Notes: generated by a model from the sequence alone, not told the origin. A stretch of 64,000 bases of DNA from SLFH01 sp050486265 (GCA_050486265.1 JBJHCY010000007.1:73967-137966), one strand, 5' to 3'. Shown: positions 26,991 to 36,298, numbered from the stretch's first letter. Numbers and translations are program-made.

Positions 26991-27045
26991 GTCTGGTCCC
27001 TTCCTGGGGTGTGGCGAGACGGGGGGGATTCTTTGTTTCGGCCCT

Positions 27046-29325
27046 TCAGGCCGCCCTCTGAAGCTCGGGTGTCGCCCTGCCTTCGGCGGCGCGGATCAGT
27101 CCGGACGCATCGACGATGAGGCTGACGCCGCCGTCGTCGCGGACCGTCGCCCCGCTGAGCGGGCCTGCGCGTCCGACCGCTTCGAGGGGCTTGATGACGA
27201 TCTCCTGCTGCCCGATAAGCTCTGAGACCTGGAAGCCGATCTGGCGTTCGTTGACCGAGAGGATCACGACGAAGGGCGTTTCGGTCCTGCGTTCGGGCGG
27301 GTACTCGAAGGCGTCGAAGGCCGAGATCAGGGGCAGCACCGAGCCCCGTGTCTTGAGCACCGGGCTCTCGCCGATCGAGAAAATCATCTCGGGCGAGGGC
27401 CTGAGGATCTCGACGACATTGTCCAGCGGGATCGCGTAGATCTCGTCGGCGACGCGGACCATCATCGCCTGCATGATGGCGACGGTGAGCGGGATCGAGA
27501 TGGTGAAGGTCGTGCCCTGGCCGGGCGTCGAGTTGACATCGATCGTTCCGTTGAGCTTGCCGATGTTCGTGCGGACGACATCCATGCCCACGCCGCGCCC
27601 CGAGAGGTCCGAGACCTGTTCGACCGTCGAGAATCCCGCCTCGAAGATGAAGCGGAAGACATCGCGGTCGGGGAGGGCGTCGACTTCCTCGGGCGTAGCC
27701 AGCCCGCGTTCGACGGCCTTGGAGGCGATGCGTCGGCGGTCGAGCCCGCGTCCGTCGTCTCTGACGAAGATCCGCACATGGCTGCCCTGGTTGCTGGCCT
27801 CCAGGAGTATCGTGCCCTCCGGGCCTTTGCCCGATGCGGCGCGTTGCTCGGGCGTCTCCAGCCCGTGGTCGGCGCTGTTGCGCATCAGGTGCACGAGCGG
27901 ATCGCCCAGCGCCTCGATGACGGACTTGTCGACCTCGGTGTCGCCGCCGACGATCTTGAGGCTGATCTTCTTGCCGGTCTTGTCGGCGAGGTCGCGGATG
28001 AGGCGGGGGTAGCGCCCGAAGATCTTGTCCAAGGGCTGCATGCGTGTGCGCATCACCGCCAGCTGCAGGTCGCCGGTGACTCTGTCGAGGTCCTCGGCCG
28101 ATGCGTTGATCTGCTCGCACAGATCGTTGTCGCCGGTTTCGATCGAGCCGACACGGCGCGCGAGCGCCGCGACGCGGTTTTTCTGCAGCACCAGCTCGCC
28201 GACGAGGTTCATCAGCGACTCGAGCCGCCCGACCTCTACGCGGATGGTCTGCTCGATGGCCTGCTTGGCGCCGCCCCCTCTCTTGGCGCCGGCCTCCTCG
28301 CTCTGCGCCGAGGCGGCCTGAGTGTCTGCGCCGTCTGCGAGCTTGAGCTCCGGCGTACCGGCCGGCGCGGGCGGGCCGGCGATCACGCCGTCGAAGGCGA
28401 GGGCGCCTTCGGCGTCGGTGTCGGCGGGGAACGACTGGGCTTCGTCGAGCGGCTTGCCTGCGCAGGCGAGCGTCAGGCGCTCGACGAGCGTGTCGGTCGG
28501 CCAGTCGTAGAGCGTCGCGTGCTCGATCCCGTCGGCCTGGAGCGAGAGCAGGAGCGAGAGGGCGGCCAGACGCGGACGGATCTGCGCGATCGCGTCCTCG
28601 TCGGCGTCTTCGATGTGTTCGGAGGCCTCGCGAAGAGCGCTCGAGAGGCGCGTCACCGGCTCGAACTCGAAGAAGTCGACCGAGCGGACGAGGTCGGCCG
28701 CGGCGGAAGCGAGCGCATCGCCCGCCTCGCGCCGGGAGTCGGGGCTCGCCAGGGCGCAGAGATTGTCGTTGATGATGTCGAGCGTCTGGCGGATGTCCGG
28801 CGCGAGGAACTCGACGAGCGCCATCTTGTCGGCGGGCAGGTCGATCGGTGTTGTCGCGGCGCCGAGGGGCCCTCCGGGGGCGGCGCCCGGTGCTGCTTGT
28901 GTTGGGCCTTCGGTGTCGGCGGCGCCGGCTTCGCGTCCCTCGCCGAAGGCGGTCAGCCCCTCGACGAGCGCGGGGTCTGGCGCTTCGAGCTCCTCGCCGG
29001 CGGAGAGCTGCTGGAACTGGCGGGCGAGCAGGTCGACCGTCTGCAGCAGCATGTTCATGCACGGGCGGTCGACCACGGCGCGCCCGGTCCTTGCCGCGTT
29101 GAGCGCGGTCTCGGCGGCGTGGGCGATCGAGACCAGGTTCGTCAGCGCGAGGAAGGACGCGCTGCCCTTGATCGTGTGCAGCGCGCGGAAGATCTGGTTG
29201 AGCAGGTCCGGGTCGGTCGGGCTGCTCTCCAGCGAGACAAGGTCGCCTTCGAGACCTTCGAGCAGCTCGCCGCACTCGGTCAGGAAATCCTGGATGATCT
29301 GAGGATCGAATCCCCCCGCGCTCAT
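27046..29325 (-). CDS. cheA: Chemotaxis histidine kinase CheA
   Basis: The product is 759 aa. The start ATG 29325 is preceded by AAAGGAA. Domain order: HPt (P1) with phospho-His50 in RALHTIKGSASF; a second HPt-like domain at about residues 165-240 with the His replaced by Ala210; a linker; the dimerisation domain beginning RVEVGRLESLMNLVGELV; an HATPase with HLMRNSADHGLE (N box), DDGRGLDRRRI (G1), LSGRGVGMDVVR (G2) and TPGQGTTFTISIPL; and a C-terminal CheW-like P5 domain with FQVSELIGQQEIVIKPL. No CheY-binding P2 of the E. coli type is evident. Confidence 0.95.
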   Translation of the reverse strand: MSAGGFDPQIIQDFLTECGELLEGLEGDLVSLESSPTDPDLLNQIFRALHTIKGSASFLALTNLVSIAHAAETALNAARTGRAVVDRPCMNMLLQTVDLLARQFQQLSAGEELEAPDPALVEGLTAFGEGREAGAADTEGPTQAAPGAAPGGPLGAATTPIDLPADKMALVEFLAPDIRQTLDIINDNLCALASPDSRREAGDALASAAADLVRSVDFFEFEPVTRLSSALREASEHIEDADEDAIAQIRPRLAALSLLLSLQADGIEHATLYDWPTDTLVERLTLACAGKPLDEAQSFPADTDAEGALAFDGVIAGPPAPAGTPELKLADGADTQAASAQSEEAGAKRGGGAKQAIEQTIRVEVGRLESLMNLVGELVLQKNRVAALARRVGSIETGDNDLCEQINASAEDLDRVTGDLQLAVMRTRMQPLDKIFGRYPRLIRDLADKTGKKISLKIVGGDTEVDKSVIEALGDPLVHLMRNSADHGLETPEQRAASGKGPEGTILLEASNQGSHVRIFVRDDGRGLDRRRIASKAVERGLATPEEVDALPDRDVFRFIFEAGFSTVEQVSDLSGRGVGMDVVRTNIGKLNGTIDVNSTPGQGTTFTISIPLTVAIMQAMMVRVADEIYAIPLDNVVEILRPSPEMIFSIGESPVLKTRGSVLPLISAFDAFEYPPERRTETPFVVILSVNERQIGFQVSELIGQQEIVIKPLEAVGRAGPLSGATVRDDGGVSLIVDASGLIRAAEGRATPELQRAA

Positions 29326-29351
29326 ATGCGTTTCCTTTCGGACGATGTGTG

Positions 29352-30224
29352 TCAGGCCGTCTTCTTGAGTTCCGCGCCGCATTTGCGGTAGCAGAACGCG
29401 CGTGGGATGGGCGTGGGTTCGAGCGAGTCGTTGAGCCCTCGGAGGCTCTCGGAGTGGCCGATGAAGAGGTACCCGTCGTCGGCGAGGGTCTCGACGAACA
29501 TCTGGGCGACCTGTTTTTTCATGCCTTCGTCGAAGTAGATCATGACATTGCGGCAGAAGATGACATCGAAAGTGCCGTGGCGCCTGGCCGCCATCCGGTC
29601 CTTGAGGTTGTGCTGCTCGAAGCGGACCATCTGGGCGATGTCGGGCCGGATGCGGTAAGCGCCGGCGGGCATGGGCTGGAAGTAGCGTTGGAGGATCAGC
29701 GGGTTGGTCGAGCGGAGGGCGTAGTTGGTGTAGACCCCCTCCTGGGCGGCTTTGAGGACCTTGGCGCTGATGTCTGTCGCGAGGATCTCGATCCGCCAGT
29801 CGCCAAGGCGGACGCCGAGCGTGCGCTCGAGCATGATCGCGAGGGTGTAGGGCTCCTCGCCCGAGGAGCACGCCGCCGACCAGAGACGCAGACGCTTGGT
29901 CTTCGACCGGGCGTCGAGGAGCACCGGCAGGACCTGCTTCTCGAAGACATCGAGCTGCGGCTCGTTCCTGAAGAACGAGGTCTCGTTGATGGTGATGCGG
30001 TTGAACATCTCCTGGAACTCGTCGGTCTGGTAGGGGCCCATCGTCAGGAAGGCGATGTACTGCGTGTAGCTGTCGATCTCGAGCTCGGCCAGCCTGTGGC
30101 CGAGGCGCGATTCGAGCACATACCGCTTGTTTTCCGGGAAGTGGATGCCGGACCGCTGGTAGATGATGTCCGAGAGTTTCTTGAACTCGGCCTCGGTCAT
30201 CGTCGGACGCGTCGTTGTGCTCAT
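29352..30224 (-). CDS. cheR: Chemotaxis protein methyltransferase CheR
   Basis: The product is 290 aa. The N-terminal helical domain (FKKLSDIIYQRSGIHFPENK) precedes RITINETSFFRNEPQLDVF. The SAM-binding block is RLRLWSAACSSGEEPYTLAI, and IFCRNVMIYFDEGMKKQVAQ is the C-terminal methyltransferase motif. It methylates glutamates of receptors; no receptor gene is present here. The C-terminus FCYRKCGAELKK has two cysteines, CxxxC, which is unusual but at the extreme end. The gene overlaps nothing and lies 26 bp upstream of cheA. Confidence 0.95.
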   Translation of the reverse strand: MSTTTRPTMTEAEFKKLSDIIYQRSGIHFPENKRYVLESRLGHRLAELEIDSYTQYIAFLTMGPYQTDEFQEMFNRITINETSFFRNEPQLDVFEKQVLPVLLDARSKTKRLRLWSAACSSGEEPYTLAIMLERTLGVRLGDWRIEILATDISAKVLKAAQEGVYTNYALRSTNPLILQRYFQPMPAGAYRIRPDIAQMVRFEQHNLKDRMAARRHGTFDVIFCRNVMIYFDEGMKKQVAQMFVETLADDGYLFIGHSESLRGLNDSLEPTPIPRAFCYRKCGAELKKTA

Positions 30225-30262
30225 CGCTGGTGGTTCCCGTTTCGTCGTTGGCGTGCGGGGTC

Positions 30263-30793
30263 TCAGGCGGCGACGCCGGTCGTCTGGGTCTCGTCGACCA
30301 TCCTGGCGTCGAACAGGCGCGAGAGGTCCAGCAGGATCAGAAGCCTGTCTTCGAGCTTGCCCACGCCCGCGATGAACTCGGAGTTGATCGAGCAGACCAT
30401 CTGCGGCGCCGGCTCGACGATGCTCGACGGGATCCGCAGCACCTCGTGCACACGGTCGACGATGAAGCCGATCACACGGCCGTGCACCTCGACCACCACG
30501 ATCCGGTTGTGCTCGGTCCTGTCGCTGGGGTCGAGGCCGAAACGCTTGCGCAGGTCAAGGACAGGGATGATCTTCCCGCGAAGGTTGATCACACCCTCGA
30601 CCTCCGGGGGCGACTGGGGCACCCGCGTCAGGGACATCATCCGGTTGATCTCCTGGACGGCCAGGATGTCGACAGCGAACTCTTCGCCGGCGACCTCGAA
30701 GGTCACGAGCTGGAGCTGGTTGTCGCCCCCGTGCTCGTCCCCATGTCCGGCGCGGGGCCCGCTGTTTTCGGTGATCGGAAGCTTCTCGTTCAT
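30263..30793 (-). CDS. cheW: Chemotaxis adaptor CheW
   Basis: The product is 176 aa from ATG 30793. The CheW fold is complete: LQLVTFEVAGEEFAVDILAV, EINRMMSLTRVPQSPPEVEG, VINLRGKIIPVLDLRKRFGL and a C-terminal LLILLDLSRLF. It couples receptors to CheA. The first 25 residues are polar and probably disordered. It sits between cheB and cheR, 38 bp from the cheR start. Confidence 0.95.
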   Translation of the reverse strand: MNEKLPITENSGPRAGHGDEHGGDNQLQLVTFEVAGEEFAVDILAVQEINRMMSLTRVPQSPPEVEGVINLRGKIIPVLDLRKRFGLDPSDRTEHNRIVVVEVHGRVIGFIVDRVHEVLRIPSSIVEPAPQMVCSINSEFIAGVGKLEDRLLILLDLSRLFDARMVDETQTTGVAA

Positions 30794-30902
30794 GGCGGTG
30801 TATCTCCGTGCGGACGGGCGGCGCGGCCCCCGTCGACTGCTGGCTATCGACCCCGGGGAGGTCGGCCTTGACGCCGGCGGCCCGAAGTTCGTGAGCGAGG
30901 GG

Positions 30903-31934
30903 CTACGAGGCCGAGCGCAGGACGCCCCGCGCGGGCCCGATCGACGCGACGACCAGCCCCAGTTCGCGGGGTGCGCCCTCGAAAGCGGCCATCCCGCGGG
31001 TCGCGACGGCGCGGGGCATGCCGTAAACGGCGCACCCCTTTTCCTGTTGGACGATGATCTGTGCGCCCAGGGCGTGGAGCTCCTTGGCGCCCTTTGCGCC
31101 GTCCTCGCCCATGCCCGTGAGCACGACGCCGAGGCAGGCCCGCCCGACGCTCCTGGCGGCGGTTGCAAAGAGGAAATCGACGCTGGGCTTGTACGGTGCG
31201 TCGGCGGGGTCGTCAGTGATGGTGAGCACCATGCCGCGCTGGCCAGAGCCGATGCGCCCGTGCTTGCCGCCCTGGATGATGTAGGCCCTGCCCGGTTCGA
31301 GCACGGCGCTGCGCGTCACATGCTCGACCTCGAGCGGGCAGCGCGCGCTCAGACGCTCGCCGAGGCCCTTGGTGAACAGCGGGGGCATGTGCTGGGCGAT
31401 CACGATCGGCGCACCCAGGTCGCTGGGCACGACGCTCAGAAACTCCTCCAGCGCCACCGGCCCCCCCGTTGAGGAACCCACGAGCACCAGGCGGATGCGG
31501 CCAGGGTGGTCAAGACGGAAGCCATCGCCGTGCGCGACACCGGGCGGGATCAGGCGGGCGATCTCGTTGAGGATTTTCTCGCCGGTTTCGGGGTCGGCTG
31601 CCCGGAGCTTCGCGGGCTCGGCCTGCAGCCAGCCCGCCTTCCGCTTTCGCATCTGAAAGAGCGCGTCGCGGTCGGGCCTCCCGTCGGTCCAGACGAACAC
31701 GCAGACGGGCGGGCGGGCCTTCTCCTCGCCTTGGGCGGTCATCGCATCGAGCTGCGAAAGGTCCGGCGGCGCACCCAGCGTCACGATCGCGTCGGGGCGG
31801 AGCGTCGGCGCCATCGCCGCCGCCGTTTTCGGGTCCGAGGCGTACCCGCAGACCGTCGCCTTCCCGTGCGAAGAGAGCACGCGGGCGACGGCTTGTCGGA
31901 CGAACGCCGAGCTGTCGACGATGAGCACACGCAC
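30903..31934 (-). CDS. cheB: CheB-type methylesterase with degenerate receiver domain
   Basis: The product is 343 aa. The C-terminal methylesterase domain has the full triad: Ser155 (VGSSTGGP), His182 (IAQHMPP) and Asp278 (TGMGEDG). The N-terminal receiver-like domain is degenerate: the DD pair is Asp7-Ser8, the phospho-acceptor position reads TLGAPP instead of TLDxxMP (Gly54), and no KP motif is present (QAEPAKL). It may therefore be constitutive or respond to something other than CheA phosphorylation. It is the first gene of the cluster; a 131-bp gap separates it from the S9 peptidase gene. Confidence 0.9.
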   Translation of the reverse strand: MRVLIVDSSAFVRQAVARVLSSHGKATVCGYASDPKTAAAMAPTLRPDAIVTLGAPPDLSQLDAMTAQGEEKARPPVCVFVWTDGRPDRDALFQMRKRKAGWLQAEPAKLRAADPETGEKILNEIARLIPPGVAHGDGFRLDHPGRIRLVLVGSSTGGPVALEEFLSVVPSDLGAPIVIAQHMPPLFTKGLGERLSARCPLEVEHVTRSAVLEPGRAYIIQGGKHGRIGSGQRGMVLTITDDPADAPYKPSVDFLFATAARSVGRACLGVVLTGMGEDGAKGAKELHALGAQIIVQQEKGCAVYGMPRAVATRGMAAFEGAPRELGLVVASIGPARGVLRSAS

Positions 31935-32065
31935 GCCTGCTCGAATCTCCCCGCGGCAAAGACCACCGGCCGCCCGGTCCGAAAAGCGGCGGGCGGATCG
32001 AACGGGGATCGGTCGATCGGGCGAGGTTCTTAACGCGGTCGTGAACGGGCGCGGGCCGCTCGGCC

Positions 32066-34078
32066 TCAGTTCGGGCAGCAGCGTCCCCGGAGCAACTCGA
32101 CGGAGGCCTCGTCGATCGTCTTGCCCATCGGCTCGGCCCTCCCCCCCAAGTGGCGGGCGAGGAAAGCCTCAGCGCAGGCGACGAAGGCGAGCATGTTCGC
32201 GGGGGTGCGGAGCCCGTGCCCCTCGCCGGGGAAGAGCAGGTAGGTCACCTCGACCTCCCGTTCTGCGAGCGCCGCGGCGATGCGGTCGCTCTCTGACCGG
32301 TTCACGCGCGGATCGTTCGCCCCGTGCACGAGCAGGAGCGGTCTGGAGATATCCTCGACGCGGCTGATCGGGGACCGTTCCAGCAGCATCTCGCGTCCCT
32401 GTTTGCTCTCGATGTCGCCGACGCGTTCGCGCCAGAGCGCACGCAGGGGCTGCCAGTAGGGGGGGATCGATTCGAGCAGGGTCACCAGGTTGCTCGGGCC
32501 GACCAGCGAGATCCCGCAGGCGAAGGTGTCGGGCGTGAAGGCGAGCCCGCTGAGGGCCGCGTATCCCCCGTAGCTCGCGCCCATGATCGCGACGCGTTCG
32601 CGATCGGCGTGCCCGTGTTCGACGGCCCACTCGACGGCGTCGATCAGATCGTCCTGCATCGCTGCGCCCCACTGCCGGTTGCCCGCGTTGACGAACGCCT
32701 TGCCGAAGCCCGTCGAGCCCCTGAAGTTCACGCTCAGCACGCTGTAGCCCCGGTCGGCCAGGAGCTGATGCAGGGGATTGAAGCCCCAGCGGTCGCGCGA
32801 CCAGGGCCCGCCGTGCACGAGCAGCACCATCGGGGGCGGTCCCGAGCCGTGGTCGTGGTGGGGGGGGAGCGTCAGGTACGAGGGGAGTTGCAGACCGTCG
32901 CGCGAGAAGATCACCACCGGGCGCATCGGCGCCAGGGGCAGGCCTTCGAGGTCGTCGCGGTGCGCAAAGAGGTAGCGCGCGGAGCGAGCGCCGGCGTCGT
33001 CGCGCTCCATCAGGTAGTAGCGAGTGGGGGCGTCTGCGTGCCTGAAGGCGACCAGCCAGCGTCGATCGTCGAGCGAGCGCCCCGTCACCGTGAGCTCCCC
33101 GTCCGAGAGCGTGCGGATCGCGCGGAGGTCCGCCTCGACCGAGGGCTCGATGCTCCGCCAGCGGGCGCGGAGGTGCTCGAAGCTGGCCGCCTGGGGTTCG
33201 CGCGTCTCGGGGTGCAGCAGCACCTCCGAGATGTCGGCGTCGATATCGTGCGCCAGCACCTCCGGCTCGGCCCCGCGTTGGCGCACATCGATCGCGACAA
33301 GCGCCGATGTGTCGCGTCCGCGGCTGTCGCGCATGACCAGCCTGCGCTCGCCGACGAGCGCGACCGGACCCGTCGTAAGCACATCGTCCTGCGGCACCGT
33401 CTGGAAGCGGCGCAGGCGCCCCGCGTCGTTGACGCGGAGCAGTTCGACAGCGCCGTCGTCGCGCATGCGCTGGGCGAGCCGCGGCGCACCGCCCTCGTCG
33501 AACACCCAGCCGATCACCCCCGCGGGGCAGAGCAAGACGAGTTCGAGCTCGCCCGTCTCGACATCGACGCGGTAGAGGTCGTGGTGGCGGGCGTCGCGGT
33601 CGTTCAGGCCCACGATCACGCTCGTCGGCGTCGAGGGGCTCTGGTGCAGGAGTTGGGCCCGCACATTCGCGCCGGGGGTCAGGGCGAGTTGGCGTCCGTT
33701 CTCGATGTCCGCGGCGTACAGGCGCCAGTTCTCGTCGCCCCTGTTGTCGCGCAGGTAGAGCACCCTGCGAGAGCAATACGACCAGAACGAGCGGGTGATC
33801 GGGTCGCGGCGCTCGGTCGTGAGCGGGCGGGCCCCGCCCGGGTCGTCGGCCGGCGCGATCCAGACATTCAGCACCCCCTCCCACGGCGCGTGGAAGCTGA
33901 TCCACCGCCCGTCGGGGCTGAGGCGGACGGCGGCCCGGTCCGGGTTGCCGAAGAAGACACTCCGCGGGATCAACTCACGCTCGACCGCCGGGGCGGCCGC
34001 TGGGGCGAAGACCGACAGAAGTCCTGCGGCGAGGATCGGCGCGAGGGCCCTGCTGAATGTTCGCGCGTTCTGAAGCAC
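32066..34078 (-). CDS. S9-family prolyl oligopeptidase-like peptidase
   Basis: The product is about 670 aa. The start is GTG 34078 (a signal peptide follows, ALAPILAAGLLSVFAPAAAPA); the longer frame would run through tRNA-Leu and is rejected. The N-terminal half is a beta-propeller of repeated blades (RLSPDGRWISFHAPWEG; YLRDNRGDENWRLYAADIEN). The C-terminal alpha/beta-hydrolase has the Ser of GASYGGYAAL (about residue 500), the acid in GANDPRV and His in GEGHGLR. It is an exported dipeptidyl- or oligo-peptidase. The last residues contain two Cys (RGRCCPN). It is separate from the che cluster. Confidence 0.9.
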   Translation of the reverse strand: MLQNARTFSRALAPILAAGLLSVFAPAAAPAVERELIPRSVFFGNPDRAAVRLSPDGRWISFHAPWEGVLNVWIAPADDPGGARPLTTERRDPITRSFWSYCSRRVLYLRDNRGDENWRLYAADIENGRQLALTPGANVRAQLLHQSPSTPTSVIVGLNDRDARHHDLYRVDVETGELELVLLCPAGVIGWVFDEGGAPRLAQRMRDDGAVELLRVNDAGRLRRFQTVPQDDVLTTGPVALVGERRLVMRDSRGRDTSALVAIDVRQRGAEPEVLAHDIDADISEVLLHPETREPQAASFEHLRARWRSIEPSVEADLRAIRTLSDGELTVTGRSLDDRRWLVAFRHADAPTRYYLMERDDAGARSARYLFAHRDDLEGLPLAPMRPVVIFSRDGLQLPSYLTLPPHHDHGSGPPPMVLLVHGGPWSRDRWGFNPLHQLLADRGYSVLSVNFRGSTGFGKAFVNAGNRQWGAAMQDDLIDAVEWAVEHGHADRERVAIMGASYGGYAALSGLAFTPDTFACGISLVGPSNLVTLLESIPPYWQPLRALWRERVGDIESKQGREMLLERSPISRVEDISRPLLLVHGANDPRVNRSESDRIAAALAEREVEVTYLLFPGEGHGLRTPANMLAFVACAEAFLARHLGGRAEPMGKTIDEASVELLRGRCCPN

Positions 34079-34210
34079 TGTCAGGGAATCTAACGGCCCG
34101 GGGTCCCGGGCGTTGCGACCGGTGCGGGTTCGTCCCGCCCATCGGCTCTGGCCCAAAAACCGGCAACGCCCCGATCGGGGCGTTGCGACGAGGGCCTTTC
34201 GGCCGCGAAA

Positions 34211-34294
34211 TGCCCAGGAGAGGACTCGAACCTCCACCCGGTTGCCCGGACTACCACCTCAAGGTAGCGCGTCTGCCAATTCCGCCACCTGGGC
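34211..34294 (-). tRNA. tRNA-Leu(GAG)
   Basis: An 84-nt class II cloverleaf. Acceptor stem GCCCAGG/CCTGGGC, discriminator A at 34211, D arm GGCGGAATTGGCAGACGC, anticodon stem CTACC/GGTAG with loop TTGAGGT (anticodon GAG at 34258-34260), a long variable arm with TCCGGGCAACCGGG, and T arm GGTTCGAGTCC. The CCA end is not encoded. It decodes CUC/CUU. Confidence 0.97.
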
Positions 34295-34506
34295 ATGATC
34301 GACCGAACCCTGTCCGGGCTCGGGGTGGGGATTGTAACGGGCGGAGGCGAGAAGTCGAACCGTTCGTTTGAGTCCGGGTTCGGCGTGCGAGGGTCCGGAA
34401 ACCGTTCTATCGTTGCCCCACGCCGGTCCGGACGCCCGGACGCGTGATGGTGGTGAGGTAGAAGAGTGATCGCCGGCGGAGTCCGGCGTAGAAACAGGCG
34501 GGTGCT

Positions 34507-35925
34507 ATGCGGATTCTGATGCTCGGCTGGGAGTTCCCGCCGTTCATCTCGGGCGGGCTCGGCACGGCGTGCCACGGGCTGACACGCGCGCTGGACCGCC
34601 AGGGGCACAAGGTTTATTTCCTGCTGCCCAAGCCGGTCGAGGCCCCCGAGACCACCCATGTCACACTCCTGAGCCCGGCGCTGCTCAGGCGGTCGGGCTC
34701 GCCAGACCCGCTCGGCGCCGAGACAGCCGCACGCCAGAGCGTGCGCGCCGATCCCGCCAATCCGCCCGGCTCGGAGTATTCGAAGGCGGAGTTCTTCGAG
34801 GTCCCCGCAAACTTCTCCAGCCCCTACCCCGACGCCGGGCTGAACCTGCCCGAGGGGGTCACCTACGAGACCGTCGCCGGCCTGATGGCCCGGGCCCAGA
34901 AGAACGACCCGGGCGCGATCCAGGCCCTCAAGGATCTGGGCATCGCCCCGTCGGGTTCGCTCTCTGAAGAGGTCGACCAGCTCGGCGAGGGCTTCGGGGA
35001 TTACGGGCGGGATCTTGTCGCCGACGCCCACCGCTACGCGAGGATCGCCGCGGCCATCGCCTCGGGCATCGAGTTCGATGTCGTCCACTCGCACGACTGG
35101 CTGACCTACCCGGCGGGGGTGGCGATCCGGCGTCTGACGGGCAAGCCCCTGGTCTGCCACATCCACGCGACCGAGTTCGACCGATCCGGCGAGGGCGTCA
35201 ATCAGCCCGTCTACGACATCGAGCGGATGGGCATGCACGCGTGCGACCGCCTCATCGCCGTCTCGATGCTCACGCGATCGATCTGCATGCGTCGCTACGG
35301 CGTGCCCGAACAGAAGATCGAGGTGGTCTACAACGGCGTCGAGCAGGACGAGAACCAGCCCGAGCCGGGCGCGCAGATCGGCTCCGACGACAAGATCGTG
35401 CTCTTCCTCGGGCGCATCACGATGCAGAAGGGGCCGGAGTACTTCATCCGCGCCGCCAAGCGTGTGCTCGAAAAACTCGAGAATGTCAAGTTCGTCGTCG
35501 CCGGCTCGGGCGACATGGCGATGCGGATGATCGAGCAGGCCGCGGCGCTCGGCATCGGCTCGAAGGTGCTCTTTACCGGCTTCCTGCGCGGGCGCGATGT
35601 GGCGCGGGTTTTCCGCATGGCCGATTGCTATGTGATGCCCAGCGTCTCCGAGCCCTTCGGCATCGCGCCCCTCGAAGCGATGAGCCACGACACGCCGGTG
35701 ATCATCTCCAAGCAGTCGGGTGTCGCCGAGGTGCTGCAGCACGCGCTGAAAGTCGACTTCTGGGACACCGACGAGATGGCCAACAAGATCGTCGCGGTGC
35801 TGAAGTACCCGCCCCTGAGCAAGACGCTCCGCCAGCACGGCGTCTTCGAGCTCCGCAGCCTGACCTGGGACCGTTCGGCCGAGAAGGTCGCCAGGGTGTA
35901 CGAGCGGGCGATCGCCCGCGTGTGA
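34507..35925 (+). CDS. GT4-family glycosyltransferase
   Basis: The product is 472 aa. The N-terminal domain (MLGWEFPPFISGGLGTACHG) has the GGLG motif of ADP/GDP-sugar synthases in GT4/GT5. An acceptor region contains VVHSHDWLTYPAGVA, and the C-terminal donor domain has FLGRITMQKGPEYFIRAA, FTGFLRGRDVARVFRMADCY and the EX7E motif in EPFGIAPLEAMSHDTPVI. It transfers a sugar from a nucleotide donor in glycogen- or surface-polysaccharide synthesis; the starch-synthase-like GGLG suggests a glycogen-type role, but no other glycogen gene is here. A strong terminator follows. Confidence 0.92.
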   Translation: MRILMLGWEFPPFISGGLGTACHGLTRALDRQGHKVYFLLPKPVEAPETTHVTLLSPALLRRSGSPDPLGAETAARQSVRADPANPPGSEYSKAEFFEVPANFSSPYPDAGLNLPEGVTYETVAGLMARAQKNDPGAIQALKDLGIAPSGSLSEEVDQLGEGFGDYGRDLVADAHRYARIAAAIASGIEFDVVHSHDWLTYPAGVAIRRLTGKPLVCHIHATEFDRSGEGVNQPVYDIERMGMHACDRLIAVSMLTRSICMRRYGVPEQKIEVVYNGVEQDENQPEPGAQIGSDDKIVLFLGRITMQKGPEYFIRAAKRVLEKLENVKFVVAGSGDMAMRMIEQAAALGIGSKVLFTGFLRGRDVARVFRMADCYVMPSVSEPFGIAPLEAMSHDTPVIISKQSGVAEVLQHALKVDFWDTDEMANKIVAVLKYPPLSKTLRQHGVFELRSLTWDRSAEKVARVYERAIARV

Positions 35926-35977
35926 CCCGGAAGGGCGGAGCGCTGAGCCGCTCTCGCGGAGAAGTGCCGAAAACGAG

Positions 35978-36009
35978 AAAGGGCCGCGCTGCGAGAGCGC
36001 GGCCCTTTT
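35978..36009. terminator. Strong bidirectional terminator
   Basis: A perfect 13-bp stem AAAGGGCCGCGCT / AGCGCGGCCCTTT with a 5-nt loop, flanked by A and T runs. It lies between the convergent glycosyltransferase and small membrane-protein genes and can serve both. Confidence 0.9.
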
Positions 36010-36055
36010 CTGTGTTGGCACACCGGAAGCGTGGAGCTTTGCCGATCGTGTCGGC

Positions 36056-36298
36056 TCAGGCGCCGGCTTCGATGACGCGCCCGGCCTCGATGTCCTGCTC
36101 GAGCTGGCGCTGCTGGCGCCGGAACTCCTCGGTCTGCTCGAAGGCGTCGGCCTCGTCCATCATCTCCTGGTAGTGGGCGGGCGGCGCCTCGGGTGTGTCG
36201 CCTCCGATAAAGCCGAAGTACATCGCGAGCACCACACCGGCGACCACGAGGGCCGCGATGGCGAAGCCGATCTTGATCTTGTCGTTCTTGGAAGCCAT
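36056..36298 (-). CDS. Small single-pass membrane protein
   Basis: The product is 80 aa. A basic N-terminus (MASKNDKIKI) leads into one membrane helix (FAIAALVVAGVVLAMYFGFIG), then a charged, Gln/Glu-rich tail of about 45 residues likely to be helical (YQEMMDEADAFEQTEEFRRQ). It is downstream of the ABC permease gene on the same strand, 200 bp away. Function unknown. Confidence 0.7.
   Translation of the reverse strand: MASKNDKIKIGFAIAALVVAGVVLAMYFGFIGGDTPEAPPAHYQEMMDEADAFEQTEEFRRQQRQLEQDIEAGRVIEAGA

Noticed and set aside
26714..29275. An 853-aa minus-strand frame overlapping cheA and cheX
   Set aside because: It is an Arg/Pro-rich shadow in another frame of cheA, whose own frame has all kinase motifs.
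32066..34237. A longer start for the S9 peptidase at 34237
   Set aside because: It would read through tRNA-Leu(GAG) and would bury the signal peptide; GTG 34078 fits better.
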